This document shows positions 1 through 9,504 of a stretch of 64,000 nucleotides of DNA, in pieces (the stretch's first letter is position 1; each line of letters begins with the position of its first letter). Under the pieces are notes generated by a model. It was not told the origin of the DNA. It made no database searches and saw only the letters and a list, made by a program, of their open reading frames with translations. The translations under genes and the position numbers were made by a program. The stretch is from assembly GCF_003991425.1 (NCBI RefSeq), contig NZ_CP034346.1, positions 5,205,001 to 5,269,000 on the forward strand. Reading direction: 5' to 3'. The stretch comes from Paenibacillus lutimineralis. GTDB taxonomy: Bacteria > Bacillota > Bacilli > Paenibacillales > Paenibacillaceae.

Positions 1-1564
1 TGACTTCTTTTTTCCCTTTTGGCCTGGTCTGTACTTGAGGCTTCGAAGCTTCCGAGGTTTCTGTGTTTTCTTTTTGCTCCGAGATTATCACCTCTTTGAA
101 AGCTTCTGTCTGCTGTTCTCGTTCATTGTTAATCTCATTAAAGGTACCAAATCCACCTTCAAACCAGACGGGCTGTTGTCCCCCTGGAGCTGCAAAATCC
201 GGGTTAAAATTATAATTCGTAGGGTAGGCCTGGAGTGAAGAGCCATAAGAATGTACTGGATATTCATATCCATAAGGATATCTATAGTGACAGCCACAAT
301 GCATTGGCCACACAGGTCCTGGTCCACAATGTTGTGGAGATACTCCTGGATAATGGCTGTTCGGCGCCATATTAGGAGACATATTAGGCCCCACATTAGA
401 GCTCATATTTGCGTGTGTATTATTATCACTATAAGGCATAGGTGTTACCCAATCGCCCTGGCCCTGCACCCATGGCTGATTGTCTGAATAGCCCATAGGG
501 TCCCATCCCATACCCATCATTTCATGGCCATGATGCATTTCATGGCTATGATGCATTTCATGACTATGATGCATATGATCATTTCCAATCCCAGGATATC
601 CTCCAATAGAAGCCCCATTATCCATCATATTCCCCATCGTGGACGGCCCTTGGTTAGGAAGCTTCGGAAAATCATAGAAGGATGACACATTCCCGCTTGG
701 CATTTCCTCATGCATAGACATATTTTCTTTCATAGGATGAGTATGGTGCCCGTGTTGAGTCATATGTCCAGTATGCTCGTCGCATCCACATGGAGAAGAT
801 GAATGCATCATCCCCCCGCCCCCAAAAGGCTCTACGGAGTAAAATGGCGAAGACCATGGATCCGGGCATTCAGGAACCGGCTTGCATGGCGGCTCTTCTT
901 TTTTGATAGTTTGGATTTGAATCTGCTCCACGAATTCTACTTTGATTGGCGGAAGTGGCGGATTTGGAACTGGCATGGGTGGATTGGGATTCGGCATCGG
1001 TGGGTTAGGATTTGGCATTGGCATTGGCATTGGTATCGGCATTGGAGCTGGCGGATTCGGATTTGGTTTCGGAGCTGGAGCGATTGGCTTCGGTTTTGTC
1101 ATTTCCTCCTTAGGCGGAGCCGGCTTTACTTCTGGTACTGGTGCCGGCAATGGTGTTGGCTTAGGGGCTGTATTCTTCTTGCCTCCCGTTCCTGGAGCAA
1201 CATTCGAACCACCATGCCCCGGCGGATTCGCCGCGCCTCCCCCCTTAACTGGGATCAAGACGACATCTCCTACCTTCAGTACATTTGGATCACTGATTTG
1301 CGGGTTCGCATCGATCAACGTCTGTAGAGGGATCCCCCAGGCTTTGGACAGCTTCCAGAGCGTATCCCCTTCCTTGGCAACATGCTTGTAGCCTTCGCCT
1401 TCAACCTGCACTGCACCAGCCGGAATCTTAACCTTCTCTCCGATGCTCAATTGATCTGGATTAGCGATTTGCGGGTTGGCTTCAATTAACTTCTGCAGCG
1501 GTACATTGTACTTCTGAGATAGCTCATATAATGTATCGCCTTTTTTCACGATGTGTATTTTCAC
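1..1564 (-). CDS. safA: SafA-like spore coat morphogenetic protein, two LysM domains (C-terminus beyond window)
   Basis: The frame is open from a GTG at 1564, preceded by AGGAGG eight bases upstream, to the left edge, so at least 521 codons are present and the stop is missing. Two LysM domains stand in tandem at about residues 1-50 and 59-108 (each with GDTL, a NPQI loop and an IP end). A Pro/Asn/Met-rich linker follows at about 120-215, then a Cys/His/Met-rich tail with a heptad-like HHSHEM repeat near 330-350. B. subtilis SafA is an inner-coat organiser that binds cortex peptidoglycan through an N-terminal LysM and works with SpoVID; a SpoVID gene lies at 30.6 kb. As I recall it, the place near the pheA/spo0B cluster also fits safA. 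The double LysM and the metal-ligand-rich tail differ from B. subtilis SafA, so the symbol rests on domain and context rather than full-length similarity. Confidence 0.8.
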   Translation of the reverse strand, partial: MKIHIVKKGDTLYELSQKYNVPLQKLIEANPQIANPDQLSIGEKVKIPAGAVQVEGEGYKHVAKEGDTLWKLSKAWGIPLQTLIDANPQISDPNVLKVGDVVLIPVKGGGAANPPGHGGSNVAPGTGGKKNTAPKPTPLPAPVPEVKPAPPKEEMTKPKPIAPAPKPNPNPPAPMPIPMPMPMPNPNPPMPNPNPPMPVPNPPLPPIKVEFVEQIQIQTIKKEEPPCKPVPECPDPWSSPFYSVEPFGGGGMMHSSSPCGCDEHTGHMTQHGHHTHPMKENMSMHEEMPSGNVSSFYDFPKLPNQGPSTMGNMMDNGASIGGYPGIGNDHMHHSHEMHHSHEMHHGHEMMGMGWDPMGYSDNQPWVQGQGDWVTPMPYSDNNTHANMSSNVGPNMSPNMAPNSHYPGVSPQHCGPGPVWPMHCGCHYRYPYGYEYPVHSYGSSLQAYPTNYNFNPDFAAPGGQQPVWFEGGFGTFNEINNEREQQTEAFKEVIISEQKENTETSEASKPQVQTRPKGKKEV

Positions 1565-1681
1565 GCGCTAAAGACCTCCTAGGTTTCTTCTCCGGTACGT
1601 GATATTCGCCCGGGGCCCAATTAATACATCCTATGCAAAAAAGCCCAGATTTGACATCCGCGAGAATAAAAAAAGCAAAAC

Positions 1682-1717
1682 AAAAAAAGCCCCGCCATCC
1701 ACTAGGGATGCGAAGCT
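1682..1717 (-). terminator. Intrinsic terminator after ilvE
   Basis: Read on the minus strand, a GC-rich imperfect stem with a five-base loop (AGCTTCGCATCC against GGATGGCGGGGCT) is followed by seven T. It lies 16 bases past the ilvE stop and closes the hom-thrB-pheA-ilvE operon. Confidence 0.8.
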
Positions 1718-1732
1718 CTTCTATGAATTGAA

Positions 1733-2611
1733 TTACCAGACTTTCAATCCGTCTTGATCAACGATGCTGCGGAACTCTTCAAGCAACTTCAGGGTTACAG
1801 GGCCGGCCTGACCACTGCCGATAATCCGTCCATCGACTTCACGAACAGCGATAACCTCAGCCGCCGTACCCGTCAGGAATACTTCATCGGCCACATAGAT
1901 ATCGTGCATTGTGAACGGCTCTTCCTTCAGCTTGTAGCCCCTTTTCTCGCAAATTTCAATAATCGCTTGACGAGTGATCCCATCAAGTGCTCCAAGATAG
2001 CAAGGAGGCGTCGTAATAACCCCATTTTTGATAATGAAAATATTATCCCCGGATCCTTCAGTAACATAGCCTTGAGCATTCATCATGATCGCCTCACCGG
2101 CACCGGCAAGGTTCGATTGAATCTTAACTAGAATATTGTTCAAATAGTTCAGTGATTTGATCTTTGGATTGAGCGCATCCGGGATATTGCGGCGTGTCGA
2201 TACAGATACCGCCTTAAGTCCATTCTTGTATGCTTCTTCCGAGTAGATAGCGAGCTGTTCCACAATAATAATGACAGAAGCCTTCTCACAACGATTAGGA
2301 TCGAGTCCCAGATTGCCCGGACCACGTGAGACAATGAGGCGAATGTAGCCATCGCGCATCTCATTGCGACGCAATGTCTCTACCAGCGCTTCTTCCATTT
2401 CCTCGTAGCTCAACGGAATTTCCAGCATAATCGACTTCGCCGAATCGTATAGACGATCCAAATGCTCTTTGCATTTGAAGATATTGCCGTTATAGATACG
2501 AATACCTTCAAAGATTCCATCACCGTATAAGAAGCCGTGGTCATAGACCGAGACGGTTGCCTTTTCCTTCGTTACATATTGCCCATCTAGATAAATCCAT
2601 TGTTCTGCCAT
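1733..2611 (-). CDS. ilvE: Branched-chain amino acid aminotransferase
   Basis: Class IV PLP aminotransferase that transfers the amino group between glutamate and the 2-keto acids of leucine, isoleucine and valine, the last step of their synthesis. The 292-residue length is normal for the family. The N-terminal YDHGFLYGDGIFEG block (about 23-36) is typical, K152 in KIKSLNYLNN is the expected Schiff-base lysine, and the GSGDNIF and LTGTAAEV blocks of the cofactor pocket are present. GGAGG stands upstream of the ATG. The pheA stop directly abuts this gene, so it is the last member of a hom-thrB-pheA-ilvE operon and is followed by a terminator. A D-amino acid aminotransferase belongs to the same fold class but is less likely from the sequence. 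Confidence 0.95.
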   Translation of the reverse strand: MAEQWIYLDGQYVTKEKATVSVYDHGFLYGDGIFEGIRIYNGNIFKCKEHLDRLYDSAKSIMLEIPLSYEEMEEALVETLRRNEMRDGYIRLIVSRGPGNLGLDPNRCEKASVIIIVEQLAIYSEEAYKNGLKAVSVSTRRNIPDALNPKIKSLNYLNNILVKIQSNLAGAGEAIMMNAQGYVTEGSGDNIFIIKNGVITTPPCYLGALDGITRQAIIEICEKRGYKLKEEPFTMHDIYVADEVFLTGTAAEVIAVREVDGRIIGSGQAGPVTLKLLEEFRSIVDQDGLKVW

Positions 2612-3501
2612 TAATATTGCACCTCCGAATTTAGTACTTTGCTAGAAAAACTAGGATAGCTTCCAAGCACTCTGACTTGGCATCCTAAGGCCTCGATCTC
2701 TTCTATAGCAGAGGGAAGCAACACCGCATCCAGTGCGGCCAACACATCCATATAAAAATAATAACTGCCTAACCTCTTCTTCGTTGGACGCGATTCAATT
2801 CTTGATAGATTCAGCTTGCGCCAGGCAAATGCAGATAACACCTGATGCAACGCACCTGGGAAATCCTCAGGCAAAGTGACGAGAATACTCGTCTTCATTT
2901 GTGCGCCTTCTTCTAAAACCGGCAGCGGCTTAGGACCAATCAACACGAAACGGGTGTAATTGTTGTCATGATCCGTCACTTTACTCGCAAGCACATCGAG
3001 TCCATGCCGCCTGGCTCCAATCGTAGTCCCAATGGCTGCCCAGCCTTCTCCTGGATTATGCTTCACCAGTTCAACAGCCTCCGCTGTACTCCCCACATTC
3101 TCCAGTTCTGCATGCGGCATATGCGCTTTAAGAAATTTCATGCATTGCGCCATCGCCACCGGATGGGACAGAACTCGGGAAACCTTGGAATAATCCATTT
3201 CTCCATCAGCGTCAACTAACTCACTACGCCGTCCAATCAAATTCTGAATGGAAGGATAGACCCATTCGACCTGCATCGGAACGTCAACCTCGTGGACAAG
3301 CCAATCCATATGCAGACTCACTGAACCCTCAATAGTATTCTCCATCGGAATCACGCTGTAATCCGTAAGACCCTTCTCGGTTGCCAGAAAAACATCGGAG
3401 ATCTGTTTGTAATGAAGCAGCTCTACAGGCTCGTCGCCGAACAATCGAAGAACCGCCTCATGAGACACCGTCCCCTCAGGCAACAATGCTATTCGTATCA
3501 T
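2611..3501 (-). CDS. pheA: Prephenate dehydratase
   Basis: Converts prephenate to phenylpyruvate in phenylalanine synthesis. The protein has 296 residues: a periplasmic-binding-like catalytic part with the conserved NNYTRF motif (about residues 180-185) and a C-terminal ACT domain (about 203-285) with the ESRP motif that binds phenylalanine for feedback inhibition. There is no chorismate mutase domain, as usual in Bacillales. The N-terminus reads LLPEGTVSHEA where most homologues have GPEGTFS. The start overlaps the thrB stop by four bases (ATGA), which implies translational coupling. Confidence 0.96.
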   Translation of the reverse strand: MIRIALLPEGTVSHEAVLRLFGDEPVELLHYKQISDVFLATEKGLTDYSVIPMENTIEGSVSLHMDWLVHEVDVPMQVEWVYPSIQNLIGRRSELVDADGEMDYSKVSRVLSHPVAMAQCMKFLKAHMPHAELENVGSTAEAVELVKHNPGEGWAAIGTTIGARRHGLDVLASKVTDHDNNYTRFVLIGPKPLPVLEEGAQMKTSILVTLPEDFPGALHQVLSAFAWRKLNLSRIESRPTKKRLGSYYFYMDVLAALDAVLLPSAIEEIEALGCQVRVLGSYPSFSSKVLNSEVQY

Positions 3502-4472
3502 GCCTTGACTTCCCCTCTTACATAATCCAATAATGAACTTTCTTTATCCATAGTAAGCTCCTTAGCTCCATGTGTGCAAGGTTTTAACCAAAGCGTTCTT
3601 GCTGTTATATCATGGGACTTAAGCACCTTCAGAAGAAAAGCTTCCAACTGCTCCCCCTGTCCTGACTGTGCATTGACTAAGGCGAGTAAAGTAGGTCCAG
3701 CCCCGCTAAGCGCTGTACCTAAAGCTCCATGCTGCGTAGCCTCCTCCAAAATTTGCATCATTCCGGGAACGAGTGAAGCCCGGTAAGGCTGATGCAACCG
3801 GTCCTGCATAGCCGCGGAGATAAGATCAAGTCTCCCCATGGCCAGAGCCGCGGCAAGCATCGAAGAATGACTGATATTATAAACCGCATCACCCAGACTT
3901 ACTTGCTTAGGAAGAGCCTCGCGCGCCTTGGATGTGGACAATTGAAATTCAGGGATTGCAACCAGAACTTCCAAATGCTGCGGCGGCTCAATCCGCAATA
4001 TAACGGCGTGGGTCCCGTCCCATACAGCCGTAATAATTCCGCCGTATAACGAAGCTCCTACATTATCGGGATGGTTCTCCAGTGCCGTGGCCATATCGAG
4101 TAGACGGGCAAGTGGCAATGGAGAACCTATCAATGCATTAGCAGCATATAACGCTCCAACAATTGCCGATGCACTACTCCCGAGACCACGGGTCAGCGGA
4201 ATATCAGAGCACATCGAGATTTCCAGTTCGGGAATCTGGACTCCGGCTTCTGCAAATACGGACTGCGCCACAGTATATATGAGATTACTTTTATCCTTCG
4301 GAAGGCCATCCAAATTGTCACCGTATAGATGAAAAACCGTCGTATCGGCCGGCTTCATCTCAATCCATGAGTAGAGGGATAATGCCATGCCTAGCGTATC
4401 AAATCCCGGCCCCAAATTGGCTGTACTCGCCGGAACCTGAACCCGGACGCCTGAGCTGCGAACCATACTCAT
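3498..4472 (-). CDS. thrB: Homoserine kinase
   Basis: GHMP-family kinase that phosphorylates homoserine to O-phosphohomoserine in threonine synthesis. The 324 residues contain VPASTANLGPGFDTLGMAL at the N-terminus, the ATP-binding PLTRGLGSSASA motif (about 92-103) and the C-terminal ALSGAGPTLLAL block. An AAGGTGG Shine-Dalgarno precedes the ATG. It sits between hom and pheA. No thrC (threonine synthase) is seen in the window, so that step must be encoded elsewhere. Confidence 0.96.
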   Translation of the reverse strand: MSMVRSSGVRVQVPASTANLGPGFDTLGMALSLYSWIEMKPADTTVFHLYGDNLDGLPKDKSNLIYTVAQSVFAEAGVQIPELEISMCSDIPLTRGLGSSASAIVGALYAANALIGSPLPLARLLDMATALENHPDNVGASLYGGIITAVWDGTHAVILRIEPPQHLEVLVAIPEFQLSTSKAREALPKQVSLGDAVYNISHSSMLAAALAMGRLDLISAAMQDRLHQPYRASLVPGMMQILEEATQHGALGTALSGAGPTLLALVNAQSGQGEQLEAFLLKVLKSHDITARTLWLKPCTHGAKELTMDKESSLLDYVRGEVKA

Positions 4473-4545
4473 AATCTACCACCTTCATATCTGTCAACAA
4501 TCATCGTCATCTTGGAATCATTCATGATCTATAAGCTCCTTACTC

Positions 4546-5832
4546 TTAGCCCTCTACGCGGTACACGCTCTTCACCTTGCGGATAACATCCAACGATTCA
4601 AAGTGACTCAGTACCTTATTCATCGCCGCTTTGCTCGCATTATGTGTAACAATAATAATCTCCACATCACTCATACTTGCATTTGGAGACTGTACGACCG
4701 ATTCCAGGCTTACGTCATATTCAGCGAATACCTGAGTGATCTTCGACAGCACCCCTGCCTTATCGGCTACCTGAAGCAGCAAGTAATTTTTATAAGCAAC
4801 TTGTTCATCATCCTTCAGCTTCTTCGGTTTGTATGGACCAATTGCTCTCAGGCCATTTACACCGAGCTTCTGATTCTTGATTACAGCGACCAGGTCAGCA
4901 ACGATCGAAGTCGCCGTCGGCATTTCTCCAGCACCAGGACCGTAGAACATCGTCTCTCCCACTGCTTCGCCATACACATATACTGCGTTAAATACGCCAC
5001 TAACAGCAGCAATCGGATGGCTATGCTTCACCATCGTCGGCTCAACACTAATGCTGTACTCATCATCTTGCCGTTCCGCGATGCCGAGCAATTTTATCTC
5101 ATAGCCCATTCTCTTGGCATACAGTATATCTTCCTTAGAGACTGTAGTAATCCCGCGGACCGCTACGTCCTGCAGATCCACATTCGTCCGGAAACCGAGC
5201 GAGCCGAGAATAGCCATCTTACGAGCGGCATCCAGTCCCTCGACATCCGAAGTCGGATCTGCCTCGGCATAACCGAGCTCCTGTGCTTCAGCCAGTACGT
5301 CATCATAAGAAGCGCCTTCCTGACTCATTTTTGATAAAATATAGTTCGTTGTTCCATTCACGATTCCCATGATCTTCATAATACGATCCGAGGAGAAACC
5401 CTCAATCAGCGTACGGATAATCGGAATTCCTCCAGCCACGCTCGCTTCATAGAATATATCGCATTGTTTCTCCCTAGCCACATCCATAATCTCCGCTCCA
5501 TAGAGCGCCATCAGATCCTTGTTGGCTGTGACGATATGCTTGCCGCGGTTCAGTGCTTCCAGAATGTACTCTTTCGTCTGGTCCACGCCGCCCATAACTT
5601 CAACGATGACGTCGATCTCGGGATCACAAATCACTTCCCACGGATCCTCCGTCAACTTGCTGCGTTCGATATCTATGCTGCGGGTCTTCTCTATGTTCTT
5701 CACCGCAACCTTCTCAATGACGATCGGCGATCCTACTTGACTGCTCAAGTCCTCTTGATGTCCTTCCACGATACGGACGACGCCAGTTCCAACTGTACCG
5801 AGTCCAAGCAAACCTACCTTTACTGATTTCAC
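4546..5832 (-). CDS. hom: Homoserine dehydrogenase with ACT domain
   Basis: Reduces aspartate semialdehyde to homoserine with NAD(P)H, the branch point to threonine and methionine. An N-terminal Rossmann fold (GLLGLGTVGTGV, about residues 6-17) is followed by the catalytic domain (AGGIPIIRTL, and the YAEADPTSDVEG segment) and a C-terminal ACT domain (about 350-428) for feedback control. I use the GTG at 5832 because AGGAGGGG lies seven bases upstream of it. The frame stays open 24 bases further, but that start would lie on the upstream side of the ribosome binding site. First gene of the amino acid operon after pheB. Confidence 0.96.
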   Translation of the reverse strand: MKSVKVGLLGLGTVGTGVVRIVEGHQEDLSSQVGSPIVIEKVAVKNIEKTRSIDIERSKLTEDPWEVICDPEIDVIVEVMGGVDQTKEYILEALNRGKHIVTANKDLMALYGAEIMDVAREKQCDIFYEASVAGGIPIIRTLIEGFSSDRIMKIMGIVNGTTNYILSKMSQEGASYDDVLAEAQELGYAEADPTSDVEGLDAARKMAILGSLGFRTNVDLQDVAVRGITTVSKEDILYAKRMGYEIKLLGIAERQDDEYSISVEPTMVKHSHPIAAVSGVFNAVYVYGEAVGETMFYGPGAGEMPTATSIVADLVAVIKNQKLGVNGLRAIGPYKPKKLKDDEQVAYKNYLLLQVADKAGVLSKITQVFAEYDVSLESVVQSPNASMSDVEIIIVTHNASKAAMNKVLSHFESLDVIRKVKSVYRVEG

Positions 5833-5878
5833 TCGCTGTCCCCTCCTATATCCCATAATTGGGTAAATTGATTCATTC

Positions 5879-6316
5879 CTATCCTTGACCGACGATTTCC
5901 GTCTTTCTTACGCCGGGAGTTCCTTGTAGCATCTTAATCATCTCATCCAGTTCCTCTGTCAAGCGCGAGGTCTCTACGGAAATAACCACATTCGCCTTGC
6001 CTTGCAGCGGGATACTCTGATTTATCGTAAGTACGTTACCCCCAGAGCCTGCGATCAGCCCCAGAACTTTGGATAAAATACCGGAACGATGCTCCAGGTC
6101 GAACGATATCGTGACAATGCTCTCACGTTCAATCTGATTCAATAGATGGATTCCGTCCTTATATTTATAAAAGGCGCTCCGGCTAAGTCCAACTCTCGCC
6201 ACCGCCTCATTGACCGTCTTAACGTCCCCTGAGGCCAGCAGTTGCTTAACCTGAAGCGTCTTGATCACAGCATCCGGCAGAATATCCTCACGAACCAAAT
6301 AGTAGCGTTCCTTCAC
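5879..6316 (-). CDS. pheB: ACT domain protein PheB
   Basis: Small ACT-domain protein of the PheB family (about 147 residues in B. subtilis, 145 here). The N-terminal YYLVREDILPDA segment is characteristic, a helix-turn-helix-like VNEAVARVGLSRSAFYKYKDGI follows, and the ACT fold fills about residues 70-140. Its exact role is not established; the old chorismate mutase label is not supported by sequence. The GTG at 6316 with AAGGAGAGG upstream matches the usual start; the open frame runs 36 codons further without a better site. It lies between obg and hom, as in the obg-pheB-pheA order of Bacillus. Confidence 0.9.
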   Translation of the reverse strand: MKERYYLVREDILPDAVIKTLQVKQLLASGDVKTVNEAVARVGLSRSAFYKYKDGIHLLNQIERESIVTISFDLEHRSGILSKVLGLIAGSGGNVLTINQSIPLQGKANVVISVETSRLTEELDEMIKMLQGTPGVRKTEIVGQG

Positions 6317-6439
6317 AAACGTCCTCTCCTTAGAGACTTCTGTTTTTGTATAGTGGACATTATAACGGAAATCTACCATTTCGGCAATCCATTTTTCGCG
6401 TAATTTATGTAGGTATGCATCCAAAAAAATAACTTATAG

Positions 6440-6491
6440 TGAGTTTTCAAATAATCCGATTTTCAGCACCAAGAAGGTTGGATGCAGCTAG
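6440..6491 (-). repeat. Dispersed intergenic element, copy A (right half only)
   Basis: On the minus strand this reads as the right-hand part of the family described at 10849-11034: CATCCAACCTTC, then GGTGCTGAAAATCGG and a degenerate end. It lies about 125 bp upstream of pheB and is inverted relative to the other copies. The left end is missing. Confidence 0.7.
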
Positions 6492-6497
6492 GTATAC

Positions 6498-6540
6498 AGA
6501 AAACGGCTACTGTCCCCCTCCAGGGAACGTACCCGTTTCT
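6498..6540 (-). terminator. Stem-loop between obg and pheB, possible weak terminator
   Basis: AGAAACGG and CCGTTTTCT flank a second inner pairing of TTCCC with GGGGGA. The hairpin lies 16 bases after the obg stop. The T-run on the minus strand is poor (TTTTCTGT), so it may be a leaky terminator or an mRNA end-protecting structure rather than a full stop. Confidence 0.45.
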
Positions 6541-6555
6541 GCATCCATTTTATGA

Positions 6556-7869
6556 TTAATAATAGTAGCTGCTGCCTTCTACAAATTCAAATTCAAAATC
6601 GCCGATCCGCACAATCGTACCGTCTTCAGCTCCACGTTTGCGCAATTCTTCATCCACACCCATATGGCGGAGCGTGCGAGCCAGCTTAAGAATTGCCTCA
6701 TGCGTATTCAACTGCATCCGCTTCATCATGCGCTCAATCGTCTCACTCTCAACGACGAACATTTCGTTCTCACGGCGGATAGTGAAGCTGTTGTCTTCCT
6801 TCTTATCCAGCTTATAAATCTTACGTTCCGTCTGCTCAGCAACCTCTTCAACAGCTGGCTCCTCAGGGATCTGATCCAGCAGATCAGCGGCCTTATACAG
6901 TACTTCCTGAACACCTTGCCGTGTCAGAGAGGACATCTCCAAGATTTCAAGCTCTGGGTGAATCTCCCCAATCTGCTTGCGGAATTCTATCAGGTTGTCC
7001 GCTGCCTCAGGGATATCCATCTTGTTAGCAACAATAATCTGTGGACGCTTCGCCAGTTCAGCGTTATACTGATCCAATTCAGCATTAATCTTCTGCCAAT
7101 CATCGAAGGGATCGCGCCCCTCAGAGCCAGCCATATCAATCACATGAACAATCAGCCTTGTACGCTCAACGTGGCGCAGAAATTCATGTCCCAGCCCGAC
7201 CCCTTCATGCGCGCCTTCAATCAGACCCGGCAGGTCAGCCATAACGAAGCTTCGGCCATCACCAACATCCACAACACCAAGATTCGGTGTAATCGTCGTG
7301 AAATGATAGGCTCCGATCTTTGGCTTCGCAGCGGATACAACCGAGAGCAGTGTAGATTTACCTACGCTCGGGAATCCGACCAAGCCAATATCAGCCATGA
7401 CCTTCAGTTCCAGCACGATCCAACGCTCTTGGCCCTCTTCTCCATGCTCAGCGAGTTCCGGAGCTGGATTATTCGGCGTCGCGAAGCGGATATTTCCGCG
7501 TCCCCCGCGCCCGCCTCTGGCTACAACAACCTGTTGACCATGGCGTGTCAGGTCAGCGATGACTTCCTGCGTATCATCATCAATAACGACAGTACCTGGA
7601 GGAATTCTTACGATCATATTCTCAGCATTAGCACCGTTCTGGCTCTTGTTGCGTCCCTTCTCACCGCGTGGCGCCTTGAAGTGGCGCTGGTAACGGAAGT
7701 CCATCAGCGTACGCAGACCTTCATCTACGCGGAAAATAACGTCCGCCCCTTTGCCGCCATCTCCGCCAGCCGGACCACCTTCTGGAACATACTTTTCACG
7801 TCTGAAAGCAACGATCCCGTCTCCGCCGTCGCCCCCTTTTACATATACTTTCGCTTTATCTACAAACAT
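6556..7869 (-). CDS. obg: Obg family GTPase
   Basis: Essential ribosome-associated GTPase for 50S assembly; in Bacillus it is also needed for sporulation and general stress signalling. Residues 1-158 form the Gly-rich Obg fold ([18 protein letters not shown]). The G domain follows with P-loop GFPSVGKST (165-173), switch [16 protein letters not shown] and NKMD. A C-terminal OCT domain (about 355-430) completes it. The 437 residues are normal for Bacillales. The start overlaps the end of spo0B by 10 bases, so the two form a translationally coupled pair as in Bacillus. Confidence 0.98.
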   Translation of the reverse strand: MFVDKAKVYVKGGDGGDGIVAFRREKYVPEGGPAGGDGGKGADVIFRVDEGLRTLMDFRYQRHFKAPRGEKGRNKSQNGANAENMIVRIPPGTVVIDDDTQEVIADLTRHGQQVVVARGGRGGRGNIRFATPNNPAPELAEHGEEGQERWIVLELKVMADIGLVGFPSVGKSTLLSVVSAAKPKIGAYHFTTITPNLGVVDVGDGRSFVMADLPGLIEGAHEGVGLGHEFLRHVERTRLIVHVIDMAGSEGRDPFDDWQKINAELDQYNAELAKRPQIIVANKMDIPEAADNLIEFRKQIGEIHPELEILEMSSLTRQGVQEVLYKAADLLDQIPEEPAVEEVAEQTERKIYKLDKKEDNSFTIRRENEMFVVESETIERMMKRMQLNTHEAILKLARTLRHMGVDEELRKRGAEDGTIVRIGDFEFEFVEGSSYYY

Positions 7870-8636
7870 GCGTTCACCTCATTATTATTTTGCACTGAAG
7901 CCTTCAGCGGTACTCTTAATCTACAGGAGAAGCGACTTGATTCCATCCGCTCTACTTGAACCCGTCTGTCACGCTGCCATTCATCGATATATCGTTGCAA
8001 TTTCTCAGCGTTGTCCGCCTCTATCTCTGGATAGAAAGCTGCGATAACCTCACCATTCTCCTGATATAGGCTCATGTGAAGCTCCAACACTTCATCCCAT
8101 GAAGAGCGCCCTATGAACTGGAACTTCTTAATCGTCTCCACAATCGCTTCCGTCAACTCTTCAGCATCCTCAACCTGAAGCATATGATCCAGCTGCAGTT
8201 CATCCCTGATCTCAATTTTGAGATCGATTGATCTGTTCACCTCACGGAAGGATTGCAGGAAGAATACGAGCGCTGGAATGCCCAGCCTTGATATTTTACT
8301 CTCCAATGCCATTTGTTCTTTTATTCTTTCCACACAGCTACCCAGTTTATCATATTTTCCAAGCTTCAAATAGCCGTAAATAAGCTGAAGATCATTCATC
8401 CAGTCATGGCGATGATGACCCAGCGTAGCTGTGGCCGTTCTCTGTACCGATTCCAGTAAATGCTTGCGCTCATCTGCGGCCCGTCTTTGGATATATCTGA
8501 CATAGCCCTGAAATAACACTAACAAACATAGACTGATAATGATAAATCCGGTTATAGACTGAATGAAATACATGGACGTTAGACAAGTCAGTACAATCAC
8601 TGCGAAAAGAGTCGGAATCGCGAATCGATGTTTCAT
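7860..8636 (-). CDS. spo0B: Sporulation phosphotransferase Spo0B, membrane-anchored form
   Basis: Spo0B passes phosphate from Spo0F to Spo0A in the sporulation phosphorelay. The diagnostic box [19 protein letters not shown] is at residues 73-91; H77 in RHDWMN corresponds to the phosphorylated histidine of B. subtilis Spo0B. A helical hairpin and a C-terminal kinase-like ATPase relic without N and G boxes follow. Unlike the soluble B. subtilis protein, residues 8-46 form two predicted membrane segments. It lies between rpmA and obg, the classical position, which supports the call strongly. A YesM- or CitA-like kinase is excluded by the lack of ATP-binding motifs. Confidence 0.9.
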   Translation of the reverse strand: MKHRFAIPTLFAVIVLTCLTSMYFIQSITGFIIISLCLLVLFQGYVRYIQRRAADERKHLLESVQRTATATLGHHRHDWMNDLQLIYGYLKLGKYDKLGSCVERIKEQMALESKISRLGIPALVFFLQSFREVNRSIDLKIEIRDELQLDHMLQVEDAEELTEAIVETIKKFQFIGRSSWDEVLELHMSLYQENGEVIAAFYPEIEADNAEKLQRYIDEWQRDRRVQVERMESSRFSCRLRVPLKASVQNNNEVNACL

Positions 8637-8764
8637 AACCTTCCTCGTTTCTGCACAGATTAAGTAAAATCATTACAACTCGATATATACACAGTATATC
8701 ACAATCCTTGTCCGAAAACGCTTATTCTCCAGTCGGCCCTGGCAGAAAATGCCGTCTATAAAAT

Positions 8765-8797
8765 CAAAAAATCCTTGGCACCTAGATGCCAAGGACT
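8765..8797 (-). terminator. Intrinsic terminator after rpmA
   Basis: A nine-base perfect stem (TCCTTGGCA with TGCCAAGGA), six-base loop and six T on the minus strand, 31 bases after the rpmA stop. It ends the rplU-prp-rpmA transcript and separates it from spo0B-obg. Confidence 0.9.
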
Positions 8798-8827
8798 TTG
8801 TAAACCTTCGCTATATTAGCAAAGTTC

Positions 8828-9139
8828 TTAAGCTTCGACTGCAGCTGCTACTGGAGCAACTTCCACTGGGTAGACGCTCACTTTTTTACGGTCGCGGCCC
8901 CAACGTTCGAACTTCACTACGCCGTCAACTTTTGCAAACAGCGTATCGTCTTTGCCGATGCCCACGTTAGTACCTGGGTGAATTTTCGTTCCACGTTGAC
9001 GAACGAGAATACTTCCGCCAGTTACAACTTGACCATCCGCACGCTTAACGCCAAGGCGCTTAGCGATACTATCGCGTCCGTTCTTTGTGGAACCTACGCC
9101 CTTCTTCGAAGCGAACAACTGAAGATCCAATTTCAACAT
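8828..9139 (-). CDS. rpmA: 50S ribosomal protein L27
   Basis: L27 reaches the peptidyl transferase centre of the 50S subunit. The 103 residues contain the canonical core ([36 protein letters not shown]-like block). The N-terminal extension LKLDLQLFA before SKKG is the Firmicutes form that must be cut off by the cysteine protease Prp, which is encoded directly upstream. The Ala/Val-rich C-terminal tail is longer than in most Bacillus L27. Confidence 0.98.
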   Translation of the reverse strand: MLKLDLQLFASKKGVGSTKNGRDSIAKRLGVKRADGQVVTGGSILVRQRGTKIHPGTNVGIGKDDTLFAKVDGVVKFERWGRDRKKVSVYPVEVAPVAAAVEA

Positions 9140-9158
9140 TGTCCATCTACCTCCTTCT

Positions 9159-9491
9159 TCAAATAATAACGTTCTGTATCTGAATATACGTTCCGTATGA
9201 ATCCTCGATACTCTTCAGCATTACGACCATAGACGAGAGCAACAGTTGTACCTGCTCCAACACCTCTGTCTTCAGATCAGTTGGCAGCTTTGCATTCAGA
9301 AAGCCACTCTTCACCTTCGATTTCATCACAGTACCTGTAAGTTCCTCGATAGAATTAACTGTTCCAACAGTGATGGCCGAGACTCCCGCACACACTATAT
9401 CTTTCCCACTATCGGCGTAATTAGCATGACCAGACACTTTAAAACCAACGATGTTGTCATCCTTTTGACGCAATATGGACACGATAATCAA
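9159..9491 (-). CDS. prp: Ribosomal-processing cysteine protease Prp
   Basis: Cysteine protease (YsxB family) that removes the N-terminal extension of L27. The catalytic pair is visible: GHA (His22 region) and CAGVSAIT (Cys about 34). At 110 residues it is full length. It lies between rplU and rpmA, the invariable arrangement in Firmicutes, 19 bases from its substrate gene. Confidence 0.96.
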   Translation of the reverse strand: MIIVSILRQKDDNIVGFKVSGHANYADSGKDIVCAGVSAITVGTVNSIEELTGTVMKSKVKSGFLNAKLPTDLKTEVLEQVQLLLSSMVVMLKSIEDSYGTYIQIQNVII

Positions 9492-9504
9492 TTACCGCAC
9501 CTTC

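Noticed and set aside
803..1391. Two overlapping plus-strand frames rich in Trp/Arg or Gly/Ile
   Set aside because: They are the complement of the Pro/Asn/Met linker of the SafA-like gene, whose frame has a good start and LysM domains.
6664..7959. A 431-codon plus-strand frame
   Set aside because: It is antisense to obg and spo0B, both with intact motifs; no ribosome binding site or family resemblance.
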